Below the pieces are notes generated by a model that made no database searches, was not told the origin of the DNA, and saw only the letters and a list, made by a program, of their open reading frames with translations. From an uncultured Bacteroidales bacterium (lineage in GTDB: Bacteria > Bacteroidota > Bacteroidia > Bacteroidales > Muribaculaceae), in NCBI GenBank assembly GCA_900547755.1, contig URIC01000005.1, positions 1-61,639 of the forward strand: DNA of 61,639 nt. The letters run 5' to 3'. Below, in pieces: positions 41,789 to 52,200 of the stretch. Position numbers and translations under genes: made by a program. Within the stretch, counting starts at the first letter, position 1; each line of letters starts with the position of its first letter.

Positions 41789-41860
41789 GGGTCTGAAATA
41801 TACCTTATTGTGCGGCTTATTTAAATAAATTAAATTTTCGTTAACTTAATTTAACATTTC

Positions 41861-41898
41861 GGGGGGGGGTAAAAATTCACTTTTTATTTGTAATTTTG
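41861..41898 (+). promoter_or_regulatory. putative fimbrial promoter with a G9 tract at the -33 position
   Basis: TAATTTTG (41891-41898) is a full -7 match. Instead of TTTG, the -33 zone has nine G (41861-41869) followed by TAAAA. Homopolymer length changes there would alter promoter spacing or DNA shape, a possible phase-variation switch. Confidence 0.5.
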
Positions 41899-42227
41899 CA
41901 ATCCGAATAGAGAAATTGCTCTGCGGCATCTGTATGTCAGAGAAATTACTACCTCTTACATGTTACATGACAATTTCTATTTGACGTTGTGTTGTTTAAA
42001 CTGAAGTATCAAAGTCTTAGTTGATTCTTCTTTCCTGGTGGGTCCCTTAAGCCCTCATCGTATGTGTATGCTTTCCGGGCGTGCATTCGTCGGTGTGAAC
42101 TTTTCTCATCCTTACTTGTGTGAGGTATCCTGATTATGGCTTATAAGAGCTTCCTGTTGATTGACTTGAAACATGGCTGCCTGAGGCGTCCGTATTCTTT
42201 TTCACCACACCTCATGCGGCGACCTAT

Positions 42228-42265
42228 AGAAACTGATAATACTTTTAGAAACTGATAATACTTTT
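42228..42265 (+). repeat. 19-bp tandem duplication before the first fimbrial gene
   Basis: AGAAACTGATAATACTTTT occurs at 42228-42246 and again, without change, at 42247-42265, ending 9 bases before the ATG at 42275. Confidence 0.85.
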
Positions 42266-42274
42266 TCGTCAGTT

Positions 42275-42871
42275 ATGAAACATATACTTTTTGTTATCAC
42301 GCTCGTGATAGCGGCTGCAGGCGCACAGGCTCAGGTGGCGTTGAAGACCAACCTCCTGTACGATGCCACTACCACGCCCAACCTCGGCGCCGAGGTCAGG
42401 ATTGGCTCCCGCTCCACCGTCAATCTTGTCTATGGCCTTAACCCCTGGAAATTCAGCAGCGAGACCCACGGACAGCGTAAGGCCGAGCATTGGCTGCTCA
42501 TGCCGGAATACCGCTGGTGGACATGTTCCCCCTTCAACGGCCACTTCTTCGGTGTGCATGCTTTTGGCGGACAGATGAATGTCGCCAACGTGAGCCTCCC
42601 CATCCCCGGCGGATTCTTCGGCGGCGACAACCTCGCAAGCGAGGCGAAGCACCACCGCTATCAGGGCGAGTTCGCCGGTGTCGGACTTACATACGGCTAC
42701 CAGTGGACCCTGGCGCGTCACTGGAATCTCGAAGCCGAGATTGGCGTAGGATACGGCCATGTGTGGTACGACAAGTATTCTTGCGAGGAATGTGTGGGCA
42801 AGGTCGGCTCCGGAGGCACCAACTATGCCGGTGTCACCAAGCTCGGTCTCTCCATTATGTACATCTTCTAA
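42275..42871 (+). CDS. DUF3575 outer-membrane protein of a fimbrial operon
   Basis: A 198-residue exported protein with a signal peptide (about 1-19, ending AQAQ) and a small beta-barrel-like body. Family blocks are VALKTNLLYDATTTPNLGAEV at the start and WNLEAEIGVGYGHVWYDKY near the end, with a Cys pair (CEEC) before the C-terminal strand (LGLSIMYIF). DUF3575 proteins regularly head Mfa/fimbrillin operons of Bacteroidales and probably help assembly at the outer membrane. The DUF3868 gene starts 13 bp after. Confidence 0.88.
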   Translation: MKHILFVITLVIAAAGAQAQVALKTNLLYDATTTPNLGAEVRIGSRSTVNLVYGLNPWKFSSETHGQRKAEHWLLMPEYRWWTCSPFNGHFFGVHAFGGQMNVANVSLPIPGGFFGGDNLASEAKHHRYQGEFAGVGLTYGYQWTLARHWNLEAEIGVGYGHVWYDKYSCEECVGKVGSGGTNYAGVTKLGLSIMYIF

Positions 42872-42884
42872 TCAGGCAGCTCAA

Positions 42885-44360
42885 ATGAAACGTTATATTT
42901 TACCATTACTATTCATATCGGCCATGGTGCCCGTACAGGCTGACGCCGCCCGTCCCATGGGAAAGATTATCACCGAAGGCACCAAGGCCCACAAAGTGGG
43001 CGCCGAGTTGCAGGTCCGTTCCACTTTGACCCTTGACTCCCTCCGCCTGGGTGGCAACAATCAGGTATATGTCACCCCGGTGGTGGAGCTCACCGGCGAG
43101 GACATACAGGTGCTTCCCTCAGTCCTCATCAACGGCCGCAACATGCACTACGCATACGAGCGCGGCTCCATGCCACGCGAGAAAGGGCGGGACTACACCG
43201 TCGCATACGAGGTGCGCCGCCACAACGGCAAGCCCCAGAGCCTGGAATACAAGACATCCACGGCCCTGCGTCCCTGGATGATGAATCCTCGCGCGGCGGT
43301 GCGTTTCGTGGTGGACACCTGCGGCTGCGGACATGCCTACGGTTCCTCTGCCGGCACTCCCGTGCCCCTGGGCCTGAACCCGGCTCCGCGTATGCGCCTG
43401 GCTTACATCACCCCGCCTGTCGCCGAACAGCCCTACGTGGCACATGAGGGCAAGGCGCGCGTGCAGTTCGAGGTAGACCGTACCGAGCTGCATGCCACAC
43501 CCTACGTGTGCCGCAACGGCCGTCGCATAGACAACCGCGAGCAGCTCGCTATGATTGAGGACTCCGTGCGCTACGCACTCTCGGACCCCAATGTGGAGAT
43601 TGCATCCATCAATATATGCGGTTATGCTTCGCCCGAGTCCCCCTATATGCACAACGAGCAACTCGCCACCGGTCGTTCCCGTTCCCTGTCCGAGTACATA
43701 GGCCGCCGCTTCTCCCTGCCTGCGGAGAAGTGTACCTACAGCTCCGTGCCTGAGAACTGGGCCGAGTTCCGTCAGATGGCGGCGGATGCCGAGGACATCA
43801 CGCCCGAACAGCGCCGCGATCTCCTGGAGCTGATAGACCGCCCGGCCTACGGTCCCTCCGACTACGACGCCAAGGAGCAGGAGCTGCGCACTTCCCCCAA
43901 GTTCGCCTCCCTCTATAAGATCAAGATTCTCCCGGATTGGTTCCCAAAGCTGCGTTGCACCAAGTTTGAAATCCGCACACGCCTCAAACCTCTCTCCGAC
44001 GAGAAGCTGGCCGAGATAATCAAGGTTCACCCCGAGATGCTCTCGCTGAACCAGATGTTCCGCGTGGCGTCCCTCTATCCGGAAGGCTCCGAGGACTTCA
44101 ACCGCGTTATCGAGATAGCCAACCGTTACTATCCTTCGGACGAGACAGCCAACCTCAATTCCGCGATTGCCGCTTTCAGGAACGGCGATACCGACAAGGC
44201 GCGGAAACTGCTCGAGAAGGCCGGAGACAGCCCCGAAGCCGACAACGCCCGTGGCGTGCTCGCCGCCGACGCCGGTGACTTCGACAAGGCCCTTGAATAC
44301 TTCGAGAAGGCCGGAGACCTCCCCGAGGCCATCAAGAACAGAGCTATCCTTGAAGAGTAA
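42885..44360 (+). CDS. DUF3868 / OmpA-like fimbrial assembly protein
   Basis: A 491-residue exported protein (signal about 1-21). The start at 42885 is chosen over frames inside the previous gene. The N-terminal half matches the DUF3868 layout (TLDSLRLGGNNQVYVTPVVEL). The middle has an OmpA-like peptidoglycan-binding segment (ASINICGYASPESPYMHNEQLATGRSRSLSEYI). The C-terminal part has TPR-like repeats (NSAIAAFRNGDTDKARKLL, DNARGVLAADAGDFDKAL). It is standard second gene of Mfa-type loci and may tether the assembly site to the cell wall. Confidence 0.87.
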   Translation: MKRYILPLLFISAMVPVQADAARPMGKIITEGTKAHKVGAELQVRSTLTLDSLRLGGNNQVYVTPVVELTGEDIQVLPSVLINGRNMHYAYERGSMPREKGRDYTVAYEVRRHNGKPQSLEYKTSTALRPWMMNPRAAVRFVVDTCGCGHAYGSSAGTPVPLGLNPAPRMRLAYITPPVAEQPYVAHEGKARVQFEVDRTELHATPYVCRNGRRIDNREQLAMIEDSVRYALSDPNVEIASINICGYASPESPYMHNEQLATGRSRSLSEYIGRRFSLPAEKCTYSSVPENWAEFRQMAADAEDITPEQRRDLLELIDRPAYGPSDYDAKEQELRTSPKFASLYKIKILPDWFPKLRCTKFEIRTRLKPLSDEKLAEIIKVHPEMLSLNQMFRVASLYPEGSEDFNRVIEIANRYYPSDETANLNSAIAAFRNGDTDKARKLLEKAGDSPEADNARGVLAADAGDFDKALEYFEKAGDLPEAIKNRAILEE

Positions 44361-44413
44361 TACAATCAGTCAATAATATCAATATTATCAATAATCAAAT
44401 TAAAATTTTATCT

Positions 44414-46186
44414 ATGAACTTCAAAAAGTATTTTGTTGCGGCACTTCCCGCCTTGCTCCTTGCAAGCTGTGCTTCCGACGAACCCGCCACAGGCGGCGAG
44501 GATGTCAACAACGGCAAGAACGTGTATGCCCGCATCCAGATTCAGGTGCCTACTGCAACACGCAGCAACACCCTGGACAAGCCTGACGGTGACACCAACT
44601 CCTCAGCCGGTTGGGAAGAGGGCAAGCCCTATGAGAACGACATCAACAATGTCACTATCGTTCTTGCCACGAAGAACGATGCCGGTCAGTATGAGGCACA
44701 GGCCTATGGCTCATACGCCAGCAATGAAGCCATGCCCGACCCCTCTGTAGAAAACACATACACTATCCTTTTCCAGGACCAGGATATTGTTGAGCTTTCC
44801 AAGCAGAACAAGCCGGTTTATGTATTCGCTTACTGCAATACTTCTATGGGTAAAGATGCCTTTACAGCTGGAGATAATCTTGATAATCAGATTTCTACCA
44901 TTACAGGTATCCAGGCAGGTACCGGTATATGGGAAAAAGGCAATTTCATGATGACCAACGCTCCCGGCAAGCCGATTACAGAAGTTACTTTGCCCTCTGA
45001 GAAAGAACTCCTCAATAGCTACAACTCTGCCGAGAAGGCTTTCAACCTCGGTACGGTGGAAGTAGCCCGTACGGCTGCGCGCTTCGACTACAAAGTCGTT
45101 AACGACAACAAGTATCAAATCCTGGATGCCAATGTAAATAGTGACGGCGAACACGCAGTCGTGGCGGAAATCGAGATGGTAGACATGATACCTTTCAATA
45201 TCGCCGATAAATTCTATACACTTCCCCGTGTTTCCGCTGACGGTACCTCCGCCGGCTGGACAATCTGTGGAGAAGAAGTCGGCTCTATGTTGGGCAGCGT
45301 AACACCCAACTATGTAGTAAGTCCTTCTTCAACTTCAAAGACTTACTTCTTGCCTCTGCCTACAGCTGCAGCGAATTCTTCCTATTCCGGATTGGAAGGA
45401 TATACACCCATCAATACCTGGTACAAGGCTGCTACCGATGATAACGATGACAACTGGACTGCGGCTGACAAGACCGGCTATAAGATTTGGTGTTATGTTA
45501 CCGAAAACACAATTCCCGGTATCGACAACCAGCTTAAGGGCATTACCACCGGTGTAATCTTCAAGGGTAAACTTACCAATCCCGCCAACCCGCTGATGAA
45601 GGCCGCCATGGATAACGGTAAGCCCATTTACTTCTACAACGGTATCTGCTACGGCGACATCGCAAACCTGCGCCGTGTCGTTGCAAACCTTAACGAAGAC
45701 CATAAGATGCGCGCACAGTTCCTCAAGGTGTTTGGCACTGATGGCGAGGAATACCTCAAATTCAAATATGACGAAAACGGCAAGCCTGTCCTTGACGAAA
45801 ACAAGAAATACACTTATGTAGTGGCTGACGCCGATTTGAAGGACTGCACTTCAGACCAGAACTATGACGCGACGACCGGAAAAGGTATATTCAAGATTCT
45901 TCGTCCCGACGAAACAGGTGTATACTACACATATTACGTATACTACAACCGTCACAACGACAACGGCAACAACAGCGTGATGGGCCCCATGGAGTTCGCT
46001 ACCGTCCGCAACAACGTGTACAAGCTCTCCGTGACAATGGTCTCCGATTTCGGCCATACCGACGACCCCAAGGATGACTCCGAACCCGAGGACCCCCATC
46101 ATCCCGATGAGTCTCCCAAGACTTATTTCCGCGTTTCCTGCCACGTGCTTCCCTGGATTGTACGTGTGAACAACATTGAGTTCTAA
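44414..46186 (+). CDS. Mfa1-type major fimbrial subunit
   Basis: A 590-residue lipoprotein pilin (signal ending LLASC). After export these subunits are trimmed by an Arg-specific protease in the N-terminal strand; a candidate site is TATR before SNT at about residues 46-52. The mature region has two transthyretin-like domains. The C-terminal strand donor reads RVSCHVLPWIVRVNNIEF, the classical VxPW motif of fimbrillins used for strand exchange. It is more AT-rich in the middle than its neighbours. A strong hairpin after the stop would make it the most abundant product. Confidence 0.88.
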   Translation: MNFKKYFVAALPALLLASCASDEPATGGEDVNNGKNVYARIQIQVPTATRSNTLDKPDGDTNSSAGWEEGKPYENDINNVTIVLATKNDAGQYEAQAYGSYASNEAMPDPSVENTYTILFQDQDIVELSKQNKPVYVFAYCNTSMGKDAFTAGDNLDNQISTITGIQAGTGIWEKGNFMMTNAPGKPITEVTLPSEKELLNSYNSAEKAFNLGTVEVARTAARFDYKVVNDNKYQILDANVNSDGEHAVVAEIEMVDMIPFNIADKFYTLPRVSADGTSAGWTICGEEVGSMLGSVTPNYVVSPSSTSKTYFLPLPTAAANSSYSGLEGYTPINTWYKAATDDNDDNWTAADKTGYKIWCYVTENTIPGIDNQLKGITTGVIFKGKLTNPANPLMKAAMDNGKPIYFYNGICYGDIANLRRVVANLNEDHKMRAQFLKVFGTDGEEYLKFKYDENGKPVLDENKKYTYVVADADLKDCTSDQNYDATTGKGIFKILRPDETGVYYTYYVYYNRHNDNGNNSVMGPMEFATVRNNVYKLSVTMVSDFGHTDDPKDDSEPEDPHHPDESPKTYFRVSCHVLPWIVRVNNIEF

Positions 46187-46205
46187 CAGAGTTAACCCTT
46201 ATACC

Positions 46206-46239
46206 GGTGACGTGGCCGCAAGGCTGCGGCCACGTCACC
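46206..46239 (+). terminator. attenuator-like hairpin between major and minor fimbrial subunits
   Basis: GGTGACGTGGCCGCA (46206-46220) and TGCGGCCACGTCACC (46225-46239) form a perfect 15-bp stem with a 4-base loop, then CTTCCCTTTTTT. Partial termination here would favour the major subunit. Confidence 0.8.
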
Positions 46240-46301
46240 CTTCCCTTTTTTAACCGTTCATCCTCTCGACTCATCACATTTATATAAAACAATCATCACA
46301 A

Positions 46302-47363
46302 ATGAAGACCAATCTTTTGAAGCGGATAGCGCACACACTGTACGCACTGATGTTTGCCGTCGCAGGCACGACAGCTCTCACCGGCTGCGATGCCATAATG
46401 GACGACGAACCGGAACCATGCCCCGTGGGCCTGGACATTCGTTTCGTGTATGATTACAACCTGGAGCGTGCCAATGCCTTCCCCTCGCAGGTGGACTGCC
46501 TCACCGTGCATTTCTATGACTCGGCGGATAATTATGTGATGACACGCACCGAGACCACCGATGTGCTCGCCGACGAGAATTACCGCATGACGGTGGATTT
46601 GCCCGAAGGGGACTATACTATCGTAGCTTACGGAGGCGTGGAGTGCGACAAGGCCTCGTTCAGCCACACCGCTCAGCCGCAGACAGGCTCGCGCCTGGAA
46701 GACCTCGGCATGTATCTGCATCCCGAAGCCCCCGGCTCGCAAAATGAGAAGGGACACCTTCACGACCACTTCTACGGCACCCTGAAAGTACATGTTACCC
46801 GTGCCCCTATGCGCGGACAGGTGACAGTCAAGATGATGAAGAACACGAACCACTTCCGTTTCATCCTCCAGCACATGACGTATCTGCCGCTGGACGGCAA
46901 GGACTATGAGTTCAAGATTACAGACGACAACACCCTGTTTGACCACACCAACATGCTGGTGGACAACGGACAGACGACATACCTTCCCTGGGAAACCGGA
47001 GCCATCAAGGTGGGTACCGCCGAAGATGACCCCTCCATCGCCGGCAAGGCCGACAAGACACGTGCCATAACCGAGGTGCAGATTGCATACGCCGACATAA
47101 GCACCTCCCGCCTCATGACAATGCGCTCGCCACGCCTGAGCGTGACTCACAAAGAGTCCGGCACGGAGCTTATCAGCATACCGCTGAACAACTACCTGCT
47201 CGCGCTGCGCAACAACCATTTCGAGTGGTGCGGAGACCAGGAGTTCCTGGACCGCAAGAGCGACTGGCAGCTCTTCTTCTTCCTGGACGACCCCAGACAC
47301 TGGAACACCGCCTTCATAAAGATAGACGACTGGACAGTCCGAATCAACGACATAGAACAATAA
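46302..47363 (+). CDS. FimB/Mfa2-family fimbrial anchor subunit
   Basis: A 353-residue lipoprotein (signal ending LTGC, followed by DAIMDDEPEPC). It has the Mfa2 layout of two beta domains: GLDIRFVYDYN near the start, LPEGDYTIVAYGG, HDHFYGTLKV in the middle, and the end WQLFFFLDDPRHWNTAFIKIDDWTVRINDIEQ. Mfa2 and FimB cap and anchor the fimbrial shaft and limit its length. It is the fourth gene of the operon, after the attenuator. Confidence 0.88.
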   Translation: MKTNLLKRIAHTLYALMFAVAGTTALTGCDAIMDDEPEPCPVGLDIRFVYDYNLERANAFPSQVDCLTVHFYDSADNYVMTRTETTDVLADENYRMTVDLPEGDYTIVAYGGVECDKASFSHTAQPQTGSRLEDLGMYLHPEAPGSQNEKGHLHDHFYGTLKVHVTRAPMRGQVTVKMMKNTNHFRFILQHMTYLPLDGKDYEFKITDDNTLFDHTNMLVDNGQTTYLPWETGAIKVGTAEDDPSIAGKADKTRAITEVQIAYADISTSRLMTMRSPRLSVTHKESGTELISIPLNNYLLALRNNHFEWCGDQEFLDRKSDWQLFFFLDDPRHWNTAFIKIDDWTVRINDIEQ

Positions 47364-47417
47364 ACACACACACTTCCTAATTGAATACCGTAATCGGCCG
47401 TTGGCCGTCTTGATGAA

Positions 47418-49250
47418 ATGAAATATTGGCTATTAAATATTTTTGCGGCACTTGTCCCGGCACTCCTGTTGTCGGGCTGTGCCTCCGATGTCGATTCCGA
47501 ACCGGCCGATGTCTCTTATAGCCGTCTGACCCTCACTGTGTCGCTGCTCGGTAATGAACAGAAGGACGCAGCCCCGACTCGCGGCGACTTTGACAATTTC
47601 GACAACGAACTCGACAAGTGGGGTGTGGACGGTGAAAATATTGAAGAGCTGCGTGTAATAATCCTGGACAGCGACAATACCGTCGAGGTGAACAGATTTT
47701 ATCCGGAACTCGCGAATGCCGAGCATGCCGGCAAATACGAATACCGCGTACGCAACAACGACAACAAGACCGTCATTCTGCTCGCCAACGAACAGGCGTA
47801 TTCCATTGTCACGCCCGAGGGCGAAACGATGTCCGCCACCCGCTATTTCGAGAGTTTTGACGTCAATACCACTCTCAGTGTCGAGGACCTTAAAACCATC
47901 ACTCTCGATTTCGCCGGCAATGCCGAGACAGTGGGTCAGGACGCCAAGTCTCTTAAGAAGCCGCTCCCGATTTCCGCCGTTCACACCCAGTATATCGCCA
48001 CGACAGCCGAAAATGAGGTGGTGGACTGCGACTACGTCATGCACCGCGCGGCGGTGAAATACAGTTTCCGTGTAATCAACAAATCGAAATACGACCACAA
48101 ACTGGAAGGCATACGCATAAGCCGTGTGGCCGACAGGGAGTTCCTTTTCCCAAACGCCGACTACGGGACAAACGACTTGGGACATCAGGTAATCAAGCGA
48201 TACTATACCCCCGCCGGCACTCAGGAGACGGAGTATTCATACTCTGGCTTCTCGCTTGACCTGCCAAAGCGGATGACCGAAGCCGTAAAGGCCATTGAAC
48301 CGCTCTATGTGCCCGAAGGCCTTGCCACGGATGTGCCTCACAAGGTGTCCATCACTCTGAATAGCGCGCCTCTCGCCATCTGGGGCGAGCTGAAATGGCG
48401 TATGCCCGGACAGGATGCGCTTATGTCGACTCCCATGACCGATTTGCCCCGCAACACCCATGTCGTGGTCAATATAATCATCAACGATGACAATACGTTC
48501 AATTTCATCGCCGATGTGCAGCCGTATTCCTCGGTAGACCTGGACCCCTTTTTCGGACTTGAGCGTGACAAGGAGGGCAATGTCATTGTAGAGCGTTATC
48601 CGGACGGCACCTATGACGTCGTGGACAACGGCGAGATAGTGAAGAAGGACATAGACGGAGACATTGTCCTTAAGACCTTCTCCGACGGTTCCCTCTATTG
48701 CTGCGAGAAGGTGTTCAAGGACTACATACACGATGTCAACGAGGTGGACTACATCTATTATTTCGAGAAGGACTACAACGGCGGCAATATGATTATTTTG
48801 CGCGAGAAGAGTACCGGCGGCACATACCACGGCGATTCCCTTCCGGAACATGACCATGACTTTACGGACCGTGCCCTTTTCGTCCTTGACAAAAAGGGTG
48901 ACTTCGAGTACATAACGTATGGCGAGGACGGCTCGCCCACATACCAGACTGCCGACAGGTTCGGTGACAAAATCATACAGGTGAACGGCTATCAGTTCCG
49001 CAATCAGGGTGACATGCACAAATACATAGGTTCGTACGTAGTGCTGAAATCCGATGGTACGGAGGAGTTGCGCTACTATAAGGACGGCTCCGTGCTTGAC
49101 TGGAACATAGGTGTGCCGGAGACTTACGGCACACGCTCCGGCGGCTCATATTCCCGTTCCGGTAAGTCCGACATCAGCCCCGCGCGCAAAAAGGAAATAC
49201 TGCGCCGTATGCGGCTTGCCGGCAGGAATCCCTTTGTCAAGGGAATTTAA
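47418..49250 (+). CDS. fimbrillin-like accessory lipoprotein with a C-terminal YxDG-repeat region
   Basis: A 610-residue lipoprotein (signal ending LLSGC). Residues about 30-375 look like a fimbrial accessory subunit (VHTQYIATT, LPRNTHVVVNIII, NFIADVQPYSSVDLDP). The strand that would normally end such a protein is followed by about 230 extra residues. These contain spaced motifs YPDGTYD (about 391), FSDGSLY (419), GEDGSPTY (499) and YKDGSVLDW (552), similar to toxin-antitoxin or MORN-like beta repeats, and then a basic tail (ARKKEILRRMRLAGR). It probably sits at or near the tip; the extension is unusual. Confidence 0.8.
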   Translation: MKYWLLNIFAALVPALLLSGCASDVDSEPADVSYSRLTLTVSLLGNEQKDAAPTRGDFDNFDNELDKWGVDGENIEELRVIILDSDNTVEVNRFYPELANAEHAGKYEYRVRNNDNKTVILLANEQAYSIVTPEGETMSATRYFESFDVNTTLSVEDLKTITLDFAGNAETVGQDAKSLKKPLPISAVHTQYIATTAENEVVDCDYVMHRAAVKYSFRVINKSKYDHKLEGIRISRVADREFLFPNADYGTNDLGHQVIKRYYTPAGTQETEYSYSGFSLDLPKRMTEAVKAIEPLYVPEGLATDVPHKVSITLNSAPLAIWGELKWRMPGQDALMSTPMTDLPRNTHVVVNIIINDDNTFNFIADVQPYSSVDLDPFFGLERDKEGNVIVERYPDGTYDVVDNGEIVKKDIDGDIVLKTFSDGSLYCCEKVFKDYIHDVNEVDYIYYFEKDYNGGNMIILREKSTGGTYHGDSLPEHDHDFTDRALFVLDKKGDFEYITYGEDGSPTYQTADRFGDKIIQVNGYQFRNQGDMHKYIGSYVVLKSDGTEELRYYKDGSVLDWNIGVPETYGTRSGGSYSRSGKSDISPARKKEILRRMRLAGRNPFVKGI

Positions 49251-49283
49251 AACTTAATTCAGCAGACAATAATTCAATACGCG

Positions 49284-52200
49284 ATGAGAGCAGTATCTAA
49301 ATACATATATATGTTGCTGTTGTCGGTACCCTTGTTTTTTCTCTCCGGGTGCTACGACGACACATTCGACGATTACAGGAATCCTGACGGATACCCCGAA
49401 GGGAATGTCTCCGTCCGGATGTCCATGGATTTCGAGCCGTTTGCCTCCAATAGCCTGGGTACGCGCTCCAAGCCCGGCGATAGCCTGGACGAGCTTGAGG
49501 GGCTTTGTGTGTTGGCATACGATATAGACGGCAATCTGATGGAGGGGTTCCCCGTCGAGATTACTAAAGATGACCATAAACTTAATGCCGAGCTTGTGGA
49601 CCGTGAGGACGGCGACGCCGCCAACGACCACAGTGCCGAGGACAAGACCTGGCATGCCACTTTTACGATGCAGGTGCCTTACGGAAGATACTACCTGTAT
49701 GGAGTGGCCAACCTGGGACGCCACAATGCCGACGGCTCTTTGGCCACCACCACTTTTCAGGAACTGAGTGAGGGGGGCCGCTATCACAGTCACCTGCAGA
49801 AACGCGAGGACTTCCTGAACATACAGACAGTGTGGGACGAGGACAACATACTTAACAACGGCGAGATGCTCGGCTACTTCACCGACGGTAAAGAGAGCAA
49901 GTCTCCCTCTACCGGTCTGCAGACCAATAACAAGACCATAGACGTGAACCGTCCGGGTATGGAATTGCACACCTGGTTGCGCCGCTCCGCCTCCAAAGTG
50001 ACCATAGACTTCGACGGAAGCGCCCTGGATAGCAAAGTCACTATTTATGTAAGGAGAGCTACTATTCACGATATTCCAAAGACATGTGTGTTAGGATTAC
50101 CTAATACTCCGGTTTCTGAAAGTCAGATTTATTCTTATAAGAATAATGACTATCGTCCGGATGACACAAGCAAAGGCGACCATATAGACTACAGCACTGA
50201 AAGCGATTATAAAAAATGGCCGGCAATAACCAGGGCAAATCCCCAAATAATGGATGAGAATGGCAAGCCCAAGTCCTTCCACGGCTATACTTCGGAAGCC
50301 ATGTTCCTGTATGAGAATATGCAGTACGAGGGAGAGACGGACAAGGATATAAACAAGGAGCAGCAGGCCGGTGCTGACGGTTTCGTCATAGGCGCCGATG
50401 AGATGAAAGACAATATGCCTTACGGCAGCTACATAGAGGTGGAGGCCTTCTATGAGCGCAAGTTGTATAACAACGAGACGACAAAAGGCAAACTTATTTA
50501 TCGCTTCATGCTCGGCAAGGATATAATAAAGAATTTTGAAGTGGAACGCAACTATCACTTCAAACTTACCATGCGACCGCGTGGCTATGGCAATGATGTG
50601 GACTGGCATATTGAATATATGGCGGAGAGCGGTTTTGACTACAAGGACCCGTATTATGTTTCTTATCTCTACAACCATGACTCTACTATGCGTTTCCGTT
50701 ACGATGCTCCGGAAGGATTTGTAGTTGACAGTATACAGTCTGTGATTGTAGGCAATAACTGGTGGCCCGATGAAGCGGGAAATGACATTTATGCAGCCAA
50801 TGAAGCCAATACGCAAAATCCCAATCGTAGTGAAAATCAATATACTGACGCCGATAATATAGACCGTATAAAATATCTGGGAAATGGTTTCTTGTCACTG
50901 CGTGCCACTGATGAAACAATTATTAAGGTGGATATGACAAGTGATTTTAAAAGCATAGGGGCTGCTCAGTACGGTACTGAACGTATGGCGTGGATGAATG
51001 ACAACTATTTTTATGCGTTTGAACCGACTGCGACAAGTAATGGCAAGGATTGGGTGAAAAAACACAAAACGGGACTTATTGACCGAAGCCGACGGACGTA
51101 TTATTTCAACGAAAGCAAGTCTGACCCGACAAATAAAGGCCGAGAAGCATACGAAGTGAAAAAGATGCCTGACGGAGCATATATGTTCAACTTGCCGATG
51201 TACACTCGTGCAAAGAATCTGGTGAAAGCGAGCGGTTTTACAGGAAACAATCCTTATGAAGGACACTCCCGTACAGCCTATGTGCGAGCCACTGTCTTTA
51301 TGCATAAAGGCAGTCAGACGAAAACGGATTCTCAGCTGCTTCGTGTAATACAGGTGCCTCGTATTACCAATCCCAAAGGTATATATCGTCGTTCCGGTAA
51401 CAATGAGAATTTTGAGGTAATTCTTACTGAAAGAGATGGTGACAATGGTGTTGATTTTGAAAAACTCACTTCCGACGGGCCTTGGATGGCTGAAGTGATA
51501 GGGGATGCCAACTTCATCAACCTTAACGGACGCGCTACAATTAAAGGCACCGGAGGAGAAGTGAAGTTTAATGTTCGTTTCAACAAGATGAATAGAGACG
51601 ATAACGTGCGAAATGCCGTTATTCGTATCCGTTATCACAATTATTCGTGTGTACACCTGATATTTGTACGTCAGGGCTATTCCTCACAGGCAATTGTGAG
51701 GAATGGTAAACAGTGGCATACCAACAATCTTGTGTATGACGGGGTGGATGCCAATGGTCTGGACCCCCGAGATGAAGGCTCTTTGTTTAAGTTTGGTAAC
51801 TTGACGCAACCAATAGATGCACACTGCAATGTGTACACAAATGTCGGTGGTATAGGAATGTATCAGGACTATGATAAATTAGGACCAACTTCAACGGGAA
51901 GGTACGATATAGCCAATGCTAATCTTTCATATTCTGCCGGAAGTTTGACGTGGAGTGAAATAGATGATATAGATGATTTTGGAAATGGTGGATTTGCTGA
52001 GTCTTCAGGTGTTGCGGAGATGAAGGATTATGAGGATCTTTACAGGAATTCTAATGTAGAACAAGGCTTTGGCGTATTATATGCAGATGGTGCCACGACT
52101 ACCCAGATGACGGTGCCGCTCGCATACGGATACAGTAGATATGACCCGGATAATGAAAGAGACAAAAAGGGAATGTTAGGTGTGTTTGTCTACTATTGGG

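Larger units (their letters stand above)
41789..42274 (+). promoter_or_regulatory. upstream region and long leader of the fimbrial operon
   Basis: About 485 bp without a gene. It contains a G9 tract, a -7 box and then roughly 370 nt of leader ending in a 19-bp tandem duplication. I recognised no riboswitch and no invertible-element inverted repeats. Confidence 0.45.

Noticed and set aside
46296..47369. Minus-strand open frame of 357 codons
   Set aside because: Exact shadow of the Mfa2-type gene, which has a lipobox and family blocks on the plus strand.
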